Below are positions 16,112 to 24,916 of a stretch of 64,000 bases of DNA, in pieces. Under the pieces are notes generated by a model that saw only the letters and a program-made list of their open reading frames with translations, did not search any database and was not told the DNA's origin. The stretch's first letter is position 1. Every line of letters starts with the position of its first letter. The stretch spans positions 248,001 through 312,000 of the forward strand of contig NZ_CP125854.1 in the NCBI RefSeq assembly GCF_030169785.1, given 5' to 3'. A program made the translations under genes and the position numbers. Source of the DNA: Bdellovibrio sp. 22V. GTDB taxonomy: Bacteria > Bdellovibrionota > Bdellovibrionia > Bdellovibrionales > Bdellovibrionaceae.

Positions 16112-16522
16112 TTACGCCGACTTCTGCGCGGCAATCACACCGTACTTGGTATCGATACCCATAATATGGGCCGTGAGCCACGTTTTTAAGAACTGAAAGA
16201 AGGCCGGCGACAGTGAACCGGCTTTGTCAAACTCCGCCTGATGCCCTTTGAGTCTTTCGATCAAATCTTTGTGAATCTTTTTATGAACGGCGGCGTGAGA
16301 ATATGGAAGCGTATCAAAAAACTTTTCCTCGTGATCAAAATGCGTGATGGTCCAAGAAACAAGCTCTCTCACAATCGCTGACAGTTCATTTTTGGAGGCC
16401 TTCGCTTCTGAGCGCTCATACAAACGGTTCATAATATCGATGAGTTTTTTATGCTCGTTATCCATAGCATCGACATGAGTTGTGAGACGCTCTTGATCCC
16501 ATTTGAAAAATGATTCCGACAT
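16112..16522 (-). CDS. Bacteriohemerythrin
   Basis: 136 residues, the usual length. A four-helix bundle binding O2 at a di-iron centre. The ligand signature is complete: Trp8 context (FFKWDQ), HVDAMDNEHKKL, ITHFDHEEKFFD, AAVHKKIHKDL and AHIMGIDTKYG. It begins with a GGGAAGG ribosome site and stands alone. It may store or sense oxygen during host switching. A weak hairpin at 16051-16080 follows the stop but lacks a real T-tract. Confidence 0.92.
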   Translation of the reverse strand: MSESFFKWDQERLTTHVDAMDNEHKKLIDIMNRLYERSEAKASKNELSAIVRELVSWTITHFDHEEKFFDTLPYSHAAVHKKIHKDLIERLKGHQAEFDKAGSLSPAFFQFLKTWLTAHIMGIDTKYGVIAAQKSA

Positions 16523-16715
16523 AATTACCTTCCCTTCCGATTGGCTTTAATGTTTCAACCTCCTCTTCGGGACCGGCCCATTTGTTCTATATGACGGCCA
16601 TCATGAAGCCGGAAATATTTCAAAAAACGCGATAACTAATCGCATCCATTTCTGATTATATACGTGATTACAATGACTTATTCGCCTCCCGAAGAATTAT
16701 CTACTGAACATAACT
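16523..16715. other. Divergent spacer
   Basis: About 190 bases between the hemerythrin start and the PadR promoter. No open frame looks coding. The right end carries the repeat-rich PadR promoter listed next. I see no further structure. Confidence 0.4.
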
Positions 16716-16716
16716 T

Positions 16717-16755
16717 AGTACTTTACATTACACAGTACCTAGCATAATTTAGTAC
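16717..16755 (+). promoter_or_regulatory. padR promoter with three AGTAC repeats at 17-base steps
   Basis: TTTACA (16722-16727) and TAATTT (16745-16750) are separated by exactly 17 bases, a good sigma-70-like promoter. AGTAC occurs at 16717-16721, 16734-16738 and 16751-16755, exactly 17 bases apart, so copies flank and sit between the two hexamers on nearly alternating helix faces. The first and third belong to TTAGTACT palindrome-like units. This is the expected arrangement for autorepression by the PadR protein encoded next. Confidence 0.6.
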
Positions 16756-16772
16756 TGAAAGGTCGAGGCAGT

Positions 16773-17090
16773 ATGAACGCGCAATTTAAAAAAGGTGTCC
16801 TTGAACTCTGTGTCCTGACCATGATTGGTCGCAAGGATTACTACGGTTACGAGTTGGTTGAAGAGATCTCCAAAGTTCTGGAAATCTCGGAAGGCACTCT
16901 TTATCCCATTCTTCGCCGCCTGACCGAAGAAAAGTATTTCGAAACATATTTGCAGGAATCTTCCGAGGGACCTCCCCGCAAATATTATCGAATTACAAAA
17001 CTGGGAAAAGAGTTTCAAAAAGACCAGTTCAAGCAGTGGATGGAATTTAATCAGCAAATTGAAGAATTGATCGGCAAGGAAATCAAATGA
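16773..17090 (+). CDS. PadR-family transcriptional regulator
   Basis: 105 residues, the compact PadR form. The sequence runs GVLELCVLTMIG, YYGYELVEEI, SEGTLYPILRRLTEEKYF and PPRKYYRITKLGKE, which is the complete winged helix with the wing at YYRIT. Its stop overlaps the next start (ATGA), so it is translated together with the HAAS protein. PadR plus HAAS plus DUF4097 is a recurring cassette thought to respond to envelope conditions. The repeat promoter suggests autoregulation. Confidence 0.93.
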   Translation: MNAQFKKGVLELCVLTMIGRKDYYGYELVEEISKVLEISEGTLYPILRRLTEEKYFETYLQESSEGPPRKYYRITKLGKEFQKDQFKQWMEFNQQIEELIGKEIK

Positions 17091-17659
17091 ACAAGCAAGA
17101 GTTTTTGAAGAATCTCAAAGCAGAGCTTGAAAAGAATAAAGTGCAAAACGTCGATGATATTTTGTCTGACTACGAAGAGCATTTTAATCACGGTCTCAAC
17201 AAAAGAAAAACCGAAGAAGAAATCTCTGAAAGCTTGGGCTTCCCGTCTGTGATTGCGAAAGCTTATCAAACTGAATCCATGATCAGCGAAATCAAGAATC
17301 CAAAAAAAGCGTTCAAGTGGAGTCTTGCGATCAACGTGATTGGACGTCTTCTCGTAATCGCACCTTTTAATTTTATTGTTTTATTTATTCCGGGAGTTGT
17401 GACCTTTGCCCTCCTTGCATCCGGTTGGGCAGTGTCTATGGCTATTGGTTCTGTAAGCGTGGCCCTTCTCTCGGTGCTTTTTTCTTTAGGAACTTTGTCA
17501 TCCTCGGGTTGGACGTGGCTTGCGGGTTTTTCCGCAAGTATGGGGCTGCTTGGATTAGCCGTTATCAGCGGGATGGTGATGTTTATGATCACAAAGTACA
17601 TCTTGCTCGGCCTTATTAGTTATTTGCAGTGGAATCTTAAATTCGTTTTGGAAAAATAG
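17087..17659 (+). CDS. HAAS-domain (DUF1700) membrane protein
   Basis: 190 residues. The first 65 residues are the soluble HAAS-type helical domain (EFLKNLKAELEK, DILSDYEEHF, EISESLGFPS, AKAYQTE), known as the partner domain of PadR in such operons. Residues 80-190 contain about four membrane segments rich in Gly, Ser and Val. By analogy it may link a membrane signal to the PadR regulator. The start overlaps the padR stop by four bases; the next gene follows after ten. Confidence 0.85.
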   Translation: MNKQEFLKNLKAELEKNKVQNVDDILSDYEEHFNHGLNKRKTEEEISESLGFPSVIAKAYQTESMISEIKNPKKAFKWSLAINVIGRLLVIAPFNFIVLFIPGVVTFALLASGWAVSMAIGSVSVALLSVLFSLGTLSSSGWTWLAGFSASMGLLGLAVISGMVMFMITKYILLGLISYLQWNLKFVLEK

Positions 17660-17669
17660 GAGACTTACA

Positions 17670-18521
17670 ATGAAATCGTTCTCTGTGTTCTCAAAAGTTT
17701 TTATTGGCGCTGTTGTTTGGACAGTGGTTTTCCTGGGTATCGCCGGCTACGCTTCGCAAGAAGCCTACAAAGCGGATCCTGCCCTTATCACCAAGCTCGA
17801 AGAAAAATACAACGTTTCCGTCCATATTGGCGGTATTTCCAAAAGAGATACCAGCAAAGAAGTCGCTGAAGATATTTGGAACCTAGCCCCTCCCGCAAGC
17901 AAGTTTTCCATTAAGACTTTCAACGGCGATGTTCGTATTAAGAAAACAATGAATAAAGAAGTCGTCATCAAAGCGACAGGCCGACTGGATGTCAACAAAG
18001 CGCCGCGACTGCTTGCCGTTACTGAAACCGCCGACGTTCTTGAAATTCGTCAGCCTGATGACAACGCTGTGACAAAACTGGAGGTCACTATCGAAATCCC
18101 TGACTCTTTCTCGAAAGAACTGCGTTTCGAATCCGCAAGCGGCGAATTGACTTTGGAAAATTTAAAGCTCGACAGTCTTATCGTGAAAACAGTTTCTGGC
18201 GAAGTCACTGGAAGACAGATTGACGTCAAGGATGTCGATGCCGTGACTGTCTCTGGCGATATTAAGATTGAATCCTCGACTCTTTCTAAAGTCGTAGGCA
18301 AATCCGTGAGCGGCGACATCGAAGTGAGCAATACAGCTCCTGCGAACGTGTCATTCTCTTCTGTGTCTGGCGACGTGAAGTTAAAAATGGCAAAAGCGGA
18401 CGACGTCCATTTTTCTTTGCAATCCACAAGCGGAGAAATTCATAACGCCTTCGGCAGCGCTAATAATGGAAAATTTGATGTGACCGTGAAAACAACTAGC
18501 GGTGATATCGAAATCGAGTAA
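17670..18521 (+). CDS. DUF4097-type beta-solenoid protein, membrane-anchored
   Basis: 283 residues with an AGGAG ribosome site nine bases earlier. A membrane anchor (about 8-30) is followed by a linker and then, from about 85, repeated strands, each ending in a Ser-Gly-Glu/Asp turn (SASGE, TVSGE, TVSGD, SVSGD, SVSGD, STSGE, TTSGD) every 18-22 residues. This is the DUF4097 pattern, a right-handed beta-solenoid expected outside the cytoplasm. As the last gene of the cassette it is a good candidate for the sensor or the effector output. Confidence 0.88.
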   Translation: MKSFSVFSKVFIGAVVWTVVFLGIAGYASQEAYKADPALITKLEEKYNVSVHIGGISKRDTSKEVAEDIWNLAPPASKFSIKTFNGDVRIKKTMNKEVVIKATGRLDVNKAPRLLAVTETADVLEIRQPDDNAVTKLEVTIEIPDSFSKELRFESASGELTLENLKLDSLIVKTVSGEVTGRQIDVKDVDAVTVSGDIKIESSTLSKVVGKSVSGDIEVSNTAPANVSFSSVSGDVKLKMAKADDVHFSLQSTSGEIHNAFGSANNGKFDVTVKTTSGDIEIE

Positions 18522-18543
18522 ATAGCCGCAACAGATAAACACG

Positions 18544-18580
18544 AAAAATCGCGAGCCCAAAAGACTCGCGATTTTTTATT
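18544..18580. terminator. Bidirectional terminator between convergent genes
   Basis: AAAAATCGCGAG (18544-18555) pairs perfectly with CTCGCGATTTTT (18565-18576) around a nine-base loop. The plus side continues TTATTTT and the minus side has its own T-run within the stem base. It overlaps the stop codon of the leftward esterase gene. Confidence 0.85.
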
Positions 18581-19214
18581 TTAATTCAGCCAATTTCTCG
18601 CGAACCCAGCGGCGAATAATCGGATACTCTTCTTCTTTCAATGAATGGTCCTTATCCATTTCAACCCATTCAACCTTCAGACCGGCATCTTTTAACTTAT
18701 CTACGCCGAACTTTGTTTCTTCCAAGGGAAGAATATCATCTTGGTGACCGTGTGTGAAAAGCCAGGGTGTACGGCGCGAATCTTCGGCCAAATTCGCACG
18801 CCACCGCGGATAAAAATTAAAATAACCGCTAATACCGACGACACCACCAAGCCTTTTCGGATAGTTCATGCCGACGTCAGCACTAATCAAACAACCCTGG
18901 GAAAAACCAAACAAAAAGATGTTCTCGCTTTTCCAACCCTGGTTTTCCAAATCATTTAAAAGATCAAAAAGTTTTTCGCGAATCTTTAGAACTCCGCCGC
19001 TCTGATACGGAGGTTCACCATACCAAGTGTATCCATCCATGAAGCGACGAGGAGCATTCAATAAAAGATAATTCATTTCCGGGATGTTCAGTTCCTCATT
19101 GAAGGAATAGAAGGGACGAATACTATCGCCACGACCGTGCAACACGATCATCAAATAATCCGATTTTCTTTTTGCCTGAATAAACTTATGCTTAAATAAA
19201 TTCGTCGAAATCAT
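18576..19214 (-). CDS. Alpha/beta hydrolase, phospholipase/carboxylesterase type
   Basis: 212 residues from the ATG at 19214, which overlaps the stop of the protease gene (ATGA). The catalytic triad is readable: Ser105 in GFSQG, an Asp at 159-160 in THGHQDDILP, and His190 in DKDHS. The HGRGD near residue 26 supplies the oxyanion hole. No signal peptide, so it is cytosolic. Likely substrates are acyl esters or short lysophospholipids. Tight coupling to an S41 protease suggests a shared job in digesting cell-envelope material, which is inference. Confidence 0.85.
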   Translation of the reverse strand: MISTNLFKHKFIQAKRKSDYLMIVLHGRGDSIRPFYSFNEELNIPEMNYLLLNAPRRFMDGYTWYGEPPYQSGGVLKIREKLFDLLNDLENQGWKSENIFLFGFSQGCLISADVGMNYPKRLGGVVGISGYFNFYPRWRANLAEDSRRTPWLFTHGHQDDILPLEETKFGVDKLKDAGLKVEWVEMDKDHSLKEEEYPIIRRWVREKLAELK

Positions 19215-20767
19215 AACCCTGCTCTTGCCACAGAACCTGAACAAAACAAAACTTGTTGCGCTTTTGATAATTGAACGTCGTCCGAAAGACCGCCTTCATC
19301 CAAATCCAAACAGTCGTTCGAAGAATACAGAGGACCCGCCGCGCGCACTTGTCTTTCGGGAGCACGCAAAGGATTCATGAATTGGTCCGCCTCTCTCATC
19401 ACGAGAATATTATCGAAGTTAACAACGACATCCGGCTGCAGACCTTTCATTTGCGGAGAGCGGCCTGACGGAAGATAATAAAAACCTTTCGTCTCGAACA
19501 ACGCGATCTTTTTATTCTGCGACCAATATTCGCCCTCTTGGAAAGAACCTTTACCGAAAGTTCTTTCGCCCACAAGAACCGCGCGGTTCAAATCACGCAA
19601 AGCTCCGGCTACGATTTCCGCCGCACTGGCAGAAGAGCCATTCACCAGAACAGCCATCGGCAAGTCGAACATTTTTTCTTCTCCGCCGAAATAGTCTTCT
19701 CTTTTCTTGCTAGGATCTAAATAACGAACTTCAAAAATCTTTTGCTCAGGGCCGACAAAAAGACTCGCGATACATGCGGCTTCTTCCATTTGTCCGCCTG
19801 GATTGTCACGCAAATCCAAGAGCAAGCCGCGCACGTGAGATTTTTTAACGATGCTCAAGGACTCCTTCACTTTATCACAGGCACCCTTGGCGAATTTGTT
19901 AATACCCACAACCGCCACAGGCTTGATTCCCTCAATCACGCGAGTCGATACCGTCGCCACCGTGATTTCTTTGCGGCGAAGTTTGAACTTCAATCTTTCA
20001 CCGTCACGAGTAACGATCAATGTTGTAAGATCGCCGACCTCACCCTTGAGAAGTTCAGAAACGCGCGCCTGCAAAAGGCCCGGCGTTCTTTGGCCGTTGA
20101 TGGAAACGATCACATCGCCTTTTTCAACGCCAGCGCTTTTAGCCGCACTTCCTTCCGTCACTTTGCGAATGACGTAATTCCCCTGCGAACGACCCAAAGT
20201 AATTCCCAAAGAAGCCGAGCGATTGTCCGCTTTGGAAATCACCTCTTGGAATTGCGAAACCGGCATAAGGTAAGTATGCGGATCACGAAATACTGAAATG
20301 AATCCGTTGAGGCCCAAGCCCACCATCATTGATTTTTGTTCATCAGAAATGAAACGCTTTGAAAGTTCCTGCCAGGCCTTTAAGAATGAAATCTTCACGG
20401 CCTTGTCAGTTTGCGCAGAGAAAAACTCTTTCCACGGTTCGAGCTGTTTTTTCTCTGTGCTCATGTCGGCAGACAACGCTTCTTGCACGGGGACCAGTTT
20501 ACCCGCCGTATTAAGGCTCATATTAAAGCGGTTTGCCACAGTCAAAATGGAGTTAGCACAAGCCAGGAAGTAACGTTCAGAACTGCCACAAGTCTGGTCC
20601 TGAAGAAGATCTTCCAAGGCTGCTGGGCCGAGCCCCGTCTCGGCCCAGTAGGCTTCGGTGGATTTCACCTTGGAAGAGTCGCTACGATTCGAACGCGACA
20701 AAGAAATACTGACCCCCACGGCCAATACACACAATGAGATAATGAAAAAACGAGGTGAACTGAGCAC
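19211..20767 (-). CDS. S41-family C-terminal processing protease with PDZ domain
   Basis: 518 residues from a GTG at 20767 with GGAGG upstream. A membrane anchor or signal (about 5-24) comes first, then a helical N-domain to about 170. A PDZ domain follows (about 185-260; GSAAKSAGVEKGDVIVSING) and then the S41 catalytic core. The Ser/Lys dyad is Ser381 (SSASAAEI) and Lys406 (RTFGKGSFQ), 25 residues apart as in E. coli Tsp. The DLRDNPGG motif is also present. It cleaves proteins from their C-termini in the periplasm. It is co-translated with the esterase downstream. Confidence 0.92.
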   Translation of the reverse strand: MLSSPRFFIISLCVLAVGVSISLSRSNRSDSSKVKSTEAYWAETGLGPAALEDLLQDQTCGSSERYFLACANSILTVANRFNMSLNTAGKLVPVQEALSADMSTEKKQLEPWKEFFSAQTDKAVKISFLKAWQELSKRFISDEQKSMMVGLGLNGFISVFRDPHTYLMPVSQFQEVISKADNRSASLGITLGRSQGNYVIRKVTEGSAAKSAGVEKGDVIVSINGQRTPGLLQARVSELLKGEVGDLTTLIVTRDGERLKFKLRRKEITVATVSTRVIEGIKPVAVVGINKFAKGACDKVKESLSIVKKSHVRGLLLDLRDNPGGQMEEAACIASLFVGPEQKIFEVRYLDPSKKREDYFGGEEKMFDLPMAVLVNGSSASAAEIVAGALRDLNRAVLVGERTFGKGSFQEGEYWSQNKKIALFETKGFYYLPSGRSPQMKGLQPDVVVNFDNILVMREADQFMNPLRAPERQVRAAGPLYSSNDCLDLDEGGLSDDVQLSKAQQVLFCSGSVARAGL

Positions 20768-20931
20768 TCATCGCCTCCCGACTGGTGACATTCCTGAGCA
20801 ACGGCCATGCCCGCTCAGATCGAATTGGTTCTAGTCTAGGGCGGTTTTTGGGTATTTTTTTCGTGCTTGCTAAGGTGCTCAACAGAGGAGTTTTCTTGAG
20901 AAAAAAGGCACTCTGTAATAGGTTCATGGTC

Positions 20932-21900
20932 ATGATTATTGTAACAGGTGCAAACGGTTTTATTGGCAGCGTGATGGTCTGGGAACTTAACCAAAAAGGG
21001 TTCAAAGACATTATCGCGGTAGATTCAGTAGGTCTTTCTGAGCGCAATCTTTTAAAGAAGCGCCAAATCTCAAAGTTCCTGATGAAAGACGAATTGTGGG
21101 CGTTCTTGGATAGCGAAGAGGCTCAAAAGAACGTCACATGGATCATCCACATGGGTGCTTGCTCTTCAACAACAGAAACAAACAAAGAGTTTCTGTGGGA
21201 AAACAATACGCACTACACACAAAGAATTTTTGAGTGGTGTACAAAACATCAAAAGTCGATGATCTATGCTTCCTCCGCGGCGACTTATGGCGCCGGTGAA
21301 TTGGGCTTTGACGACACGACAGATCCAGAAAAACTCCGTCCGCTTAATCTTTACGGTGAATCCAAAGTTTTGTTCGACCGTTGGGCGTTGAAACAAACGC
21401 AGACTCCTCCGCACTGGTACGGACTTAAATTCTTCAACGTGTTTGGGCCGAACGAATACCACAAAGAAGCGATGTCGAGCGTCGCTTTCAAAGCGTACAA
21501 TCAAATCAAAGCCAATGGTTCGTTGGGATTGTTTAAATCCGCAAACCCGGAATACAAAGACGGTGAATTCATGCGTGACTTCGTTTACGTCAAAGATGTC
21601 ACCGGGTGGATGGCCGAGTTGATGGATAAAAAACCAAAGAACGGCATTTACAATATGGGCTTTGGTAAACCGCGCACATGGTTGGATCTTGCGAGTTCCG
21701 TATTCTCTGCCATGGGTAAAGACATGAAAATCAACTGGCTAGAAATGCCCGAAAATATTCGCGGTCAATACCAGTACTTCACAGAAGCTAAAACCGACAA
21801 ATGGCAACAAGCAGGTATGAGTCCCGCGAAATGGCCTTTGGAAAAAGCGGTGGCGGATTATGTGCAAAATTATCTCTCCAAAGACGATCCATCTTTGTAG
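20932..21900 (+). CDS. hldD: ADP-glyceromanno-heptose 6-epimerase
   Basis: Makes ADP-L-glycero-D-manno-heptose for the lipopolysaccharide inner core. From the ATG at 20932 it opens with MIIVTGANGFIGSV, the NAD(P)-binding Rossmann motif. It also shows SSAATYG, the catalytic NLYGESK (Tyr-x-x-x-Lys), FFNVFGPNEYHKEAMSSVAFK and FMRDFVYVKDV, all diagnostic of HldD. 322 residues. An ATG two codons earlier (20926) is equally possible. It is followed after 16 bases by the hydroxylase gene. Confidence 0.9.
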   Translation: MIIVTGANGFIGSVMVWELNQKGFKDIIAVDSVGLSERNLLKKRQISKFLMKDELWAFLDSEEAQKNVTWIIHMGACSSTTETNKEFLWENNTHYTQRIFEWCTKHQKSMIYASSAATYGAGELGFDDTTDPEKLRPLNLYGESKVLFDRWALKQTQTPPHWYGLKFFNVFGPNEYHKEAMSSVAFKAYNQIKANGSLGLFKSANPEYKDGEFMRDFVYVKDVTGWMAELMDKKPKNGIYNMGFGKPRTWLDLASSVFSAMGKDMKINWLEMPENIRGQYQYFTEAKTDKWQQAGMSPAKWPLEKAVADYVQNYLSKDDPSL

Positions 21901-21916
21901 TTGAGGAGACCCGCGA

Positions 21917-23659
21917 ATGGAGACGGACTTTCTTCCCCCGCATTTAAGAAAATACGTCGTAGAACAACACTACGAAAAGTACACTCCTGTAGATCAAGCT
22001 GTCTGGCGCTATATCTTGCGCCAGCTTAAATCTTTTTTATCGAAGCATGCGCACGAGTGTTACGTCGAAGGACTTAACAAAACCGGAATCGATATCGAGC
22101 GTATTCCGCGTATTGATGACATCAGCAAAAAGTTGCAGCAATTCGGCTGGCGCGCTTTGCCTGTGAGCGGATTTATCCCGCCCGCAGCTTTCATGGAGCT
22201 GCAATCGTTGGGCGTTCTCCCTATCGCGTCTGATATGAGAACTCTGGACCATCTTCTTTACACTCCCGCTCCAGATATTGTTCACGAGGCTGCCGGTCAT
22301 GCGCCGATTCTGATTCATCCTGAATTTTCCGAATATCTGCGCCAGTATGCCCAGGTCGCAAAAAAAGCGATTATCAGCAAACAAGACTTGGATCTTTACG
22401 AAGCAATTCGTGAACTCTCGGATCTTAAAGAAAATCCGGCTTCGACTTCCGAACAAATTAAAAACGCGGAAGCGACGCTTGAAAAAGTCAGCAAAAGCAT
22501 CACACACATTTCTGAAGCTTCCGAGCTTTCTCGCATGAATTGGTGGACGGCAGAGTACGGTCTTATCGGCACACTCGAAAATCCGAAAATTTTCGGTGCG
22601 GGCCTTCTTTCCAGCGTGGGCGAATCGAAGTGGTGCTTAAGCTCCAACGTTAAGAAAATTCCTTTGACCGTCGATTGCATCAAAGTCGGTTACGATATCA
22701 CGGAACCTCAGCCACAACTTTTTGTCGCGCCTGATTTCAAAACTCTATCCAAAGTTTTGGACGAGATGGCAGAACAGATGGCTTACCGTGTGGGCGGATT
22801 GCAAGGCTTGAAAAAAGCGATTGAAGCAGAATCCGTCAATACGGCGCAACTGAACTCCGGCATTCAAATTTCAGGACAAATTGTCGAAGCAATCACGACG
22901 GCGAAAAACGAAATCGCTTACCTTCGCCTGCAAGGCCCTTCACAACTTTGTTACGCTGACAAACAACTCAGTGGTCATGGTAAAGACTATCACGCCCACG
23001 GTTTCGGTACGCCTGTGGGATTCCTGAAAGAATTCCCTAGCAGATGTCCTTCTACTTTCACAGATTCCGAATGGATGTGGTTGCAGGTGGAAAATGGCAA
23101 GAGCGTGACTTTGACATACACGTCGGGAGTTGTGATCACCGGAACGGTGCAAGGCCGTCTTGTCAAAGATGGCAAAACACTTCTGCTTACTTTGACGAAT
23201 GCAAAAGCCGAATTCCAAGGCCGTGTTCTTTTTGCTCCCGAATGGGGCACCTTTGATATGGCTATTGGCTCCAGCGTCCCTTCTGTTTTCGGTGGACCTG
23301 CAGACCGTGAAGCTTACGGCGAAACATCCGATTTCGTCGCCAAACGCGTTCCTGCTCCAAAATATTCCGAGCAAGAATTGAAAATGCACATGCATTACGG
23401 AAGCGTTCGCAAGTTGCGCGAAGATAAAACTCACGGTGCTGAACTGAGCAGCGCGCTTGAAAAGATTTTGAAAGAGCACAAAGAAATCGCGCCTCAAGAT
23501 TGGCTTCTATTAATGGAAGCTTTGGAACTTGTGAAAGCCCGCGACCCGCAATCATCTTTGAAATCTCAACTGGAAGAGGACCTTGCGCTGCTTGCGAAAA
23601 AAGATGAAAAGACTCGAGGCCTTATTCATGATGGCCTGCTTTTATCGGAGACTCTCTAG
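21917..23659 (+). CDS. phhA: Aromatic amino acid hydroxylase (phenylalanine 4-monooxygenase), long form
   Basis: Converts phenylalanine to tyrosine with iron, pterin and O2. The iron triad is clear: His123 and His128 in DIVHEAAGHAP, and Glu213 in TAEYGL. The catalytic half ends near residue 300. A C-terminal extension of about 280 residues follows, with beta-rich and then helical sequence, as in the roughly 580-residue bacterial variants rather than the 260-300-residue pseudomonad enzyme. The downstream methyltransferase ATG follows its stop directly. HPPD, the next catabolic enzyme needed after transamination, lies 3 kb away on the other strand. Confidence 0.88.
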   Translation: METDFLPPHLRKYVVEQHYEKYTPVDQAVWRYILRQLKSFLSKHAHECYVEGLNKTGIDIERIPRIDDISKKLQQFGWRALPVSGFIPPAAFMELQSLGVLPIASDMRTLDHLLYTPAPDIVHEAAGHAPILIHPEFSEYLRQYAQVAKKAIISKQDLDLYEAIRELSDLKENPASTSEQIKNAEATLEKVSKSITHISEASELSRMNWWTAEYGLIGTLENPKIFGAGLLSSVGESKWCLSSNVKKIPLTVDCIKVGYDITEPQPQLFVAPDFKTLSKVLDEMAEQMAYRVGGLQGLKKAIEAESVNTAQLNSGIQISGQIVEAITTAKNEIAYLRLQGPSQLCYADKQLSGHGKDYHAHGFGTPVGFLKEFPSRCPSTFTDSEWMWLQVENGKSVTLTYTSGVVITGTVQGRLVKDGKTLLLTLTNAKAEFQGRVLFAPEWGTFDMAIGSSVPSVFGGPADREAYGETSDFVAKRVPAPKYSEQELKMHMHYGSVRKLREDKTHGAELSSALEKILKEHKEIAPQDWLLLMEALELVKARDPQSSLKSQLEEDLALLAKKDEKTRGLIHDGLLLSETL

Positions 23660-24451
23660 ATGAAAAGACCTTTTGAAGTGCGTATTGTTCTTGTGCGCAC
23701 TATTTATGAACGCAATATTGGATCGACTTCACGGGCGATGAGCAACATGGGGATGGACAAGTTGATCTTGATCGATCCGCAGTGCGAAATCACCTATGAT
23801 GCCCAACAAGCGGCAGCGACTGGACAAACAGGCCTGCAAAATCGTACGACGTACATGTCTTGGGAAGATTTCAAAGCGAAAGAACCGGAAAGCATTAAGA
23901 TCGCTTTCACGGCTCGCGACGGAAAAGGCCGTCAGGTTCGCGATATCGACGAAGTTCTTAAAGACGTTGCCGATCATGCTCCGCAATTTCAAATCACGAG
24001 CGACGTTCCGTATGTTGTGCACTTGATTTTTGGTCCTGAAGATTGGGGTCTTGCTGCGGAAGACTTAGAGCATGTGAATTTCTGCGCGTGCCTTCCCACT
24101 TACGGGGAAAACTGGAGTTTAAACTTAGCACAAGCGGCTCTGCTGGGAATGTTTTCCTTGCGCCGTACTTGGGGCGGAAACAGAACCCAACTTGATGGTG
24201 GCAAAGCTCGCCGTGCTCCGGAAGGAATCGCGGGAATCAATCCTGAACACACTTTGAAAATCTGGCTAGAAGAAATGGGTTTCGATCTCACTCGCCAAAG
24301 AAAGATCAACGTTTACACGGTTCTTCGCCGCATGCTTTTGCAAAACACACCGACAAAAAAAGAACTCGTCATCTTAGAAACAGTCTTACAGCAATCCATC
24401 CGTAAACTTCGCGAATGGAAAGCCTTCCAAAAAAGAGACCAAAAAATTTAA
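23660..24451 (+). CDS. TrmJ-like tRNA 2'-O-methyltransferase (SPOUT family)
   Basis: 263 residues. Three SPOUT motifs are visible: VRTIYERNIGSTSRAMSNMG at the start (motif 1 with the Asn/Arg), LIFGPEDWGL (motif 2), and GENWSLNLAQA (motif 3, the knot that binds S-adenosylmethionine). This points to the TrmJ group, which methylates the ribose of residue 32 in tRNA. The C-terminal 80 residues are a basic helical extension. It starts on the base after the hydroxylase stop, with GGAGA inside that gene as ribosome site, so the two are translationally coupled. Confidence 0.85.
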   Translation: MKRPFEVRIVLVRTIYERNIGSTSRAMSNMGMDKLILIDPQCEITYDAQQAAATGQTGLQNRTTYMSWEDFKAKEPESIKIAFTARDGKGRQVRDIDEVLKDVADHAPQFQITSDVPYVVHLIFGPEDWGLAAEDLEHVNFCACLPTYGENWSLNLAQAALLGMFSLRRTWGGNRTQLDGGKARRAPEGIAGINPEHTLKIWLEEMGFDLTRQRKINVYTVLRRMLLQNTPTKKELVILETVLQQSIRKLREWKAFQKRDQKI

Positions 24452-24502
24452 CGAATTCAGGAACGTCAAACGCCGTCAGTTGGCGGTCATGAATTCGTTA
24501 AA
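24447..24502. other. 13-bp inverted repeat enclosing two convergent stop codons
   Basis: TTTAACGAATTCA (24447-24459) is perfectly complementary to TGAATTCGTTAAA (24490-24502). The TAA of each convergent gene lies inside an arm, and an inner CGCC/GGCG hairpin sits in the loop. Neither side carries a T-tract, so it is not a standard intrinsic terminator. Confidence 0.7.
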
Positions 24503-24911
24503 CGACGTCTTCGTGAATGCGGTCTTCTTGTTCGCGGATTTCGCGCAATTGTTTGTCGAGTTTCGCCAATGTCATCGCCATGCTCTGACCCATGTCATGA
24601 AGTTCGGTGATACGTTTCATGGTATCATCCTCTTCACCACCGACGAGGCGAAGGCTTTCGAGTTTTGCGGAATTCAAATCGATTTCTTTAGAAAGAGACT
24701 CGAGCTTCTGGTTGAGTTTCTTACGATCCTCTACCAACGCCTTTGTCATTTCGCGGATCTGATCGAGGCTAAGCACCTCGACTTTACCGTCCAAAGTTTC
24801 TTCTGCAGTTTTTGCTGGCACTTCTTTGTCTTCGCCTTGGAAGGCTTCCCAGAAAAGAGACCATTCGTTTTTGAGGGCTTTTACGATCGACCTACTACTG
24901 TCATCACCCAT
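24498..24911 (-). CDS. Coiled-coil protein of unknown function
   Basis: 137 residues beginning five bases after the stop of the PspC gene; the AGGAGT ribosome site lies within that gene's last codons, rather far (about 13 bases) from the ATG. After a short head with two Trp (about 18-25) the protein is almost wholly charged helix with heptads from about 45 to the end, interrupted by a Gly-Gly-Glu turn near 93. No membrane segment. Linkage to a PspC protein suggests a cytosolic partner, perhaps PspA-like in role, but it is too short and lacks PspA hallmarks. Confidence 0.6.
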   Translation of the reverse strand: MGDDSSRSIVKALKNEWSLFWEAFQGEDKEVPAKTAEETLDGKVEVLSLDQIREMTKALVEDRKKLNQKLESLSKEIDLNSAKLESLRLVGGEEDDTMKRITELHDMGQSMAMTLAKLDKQLREIREQEDRIHEDVV

Positions 24912-24916
24912 AAATA

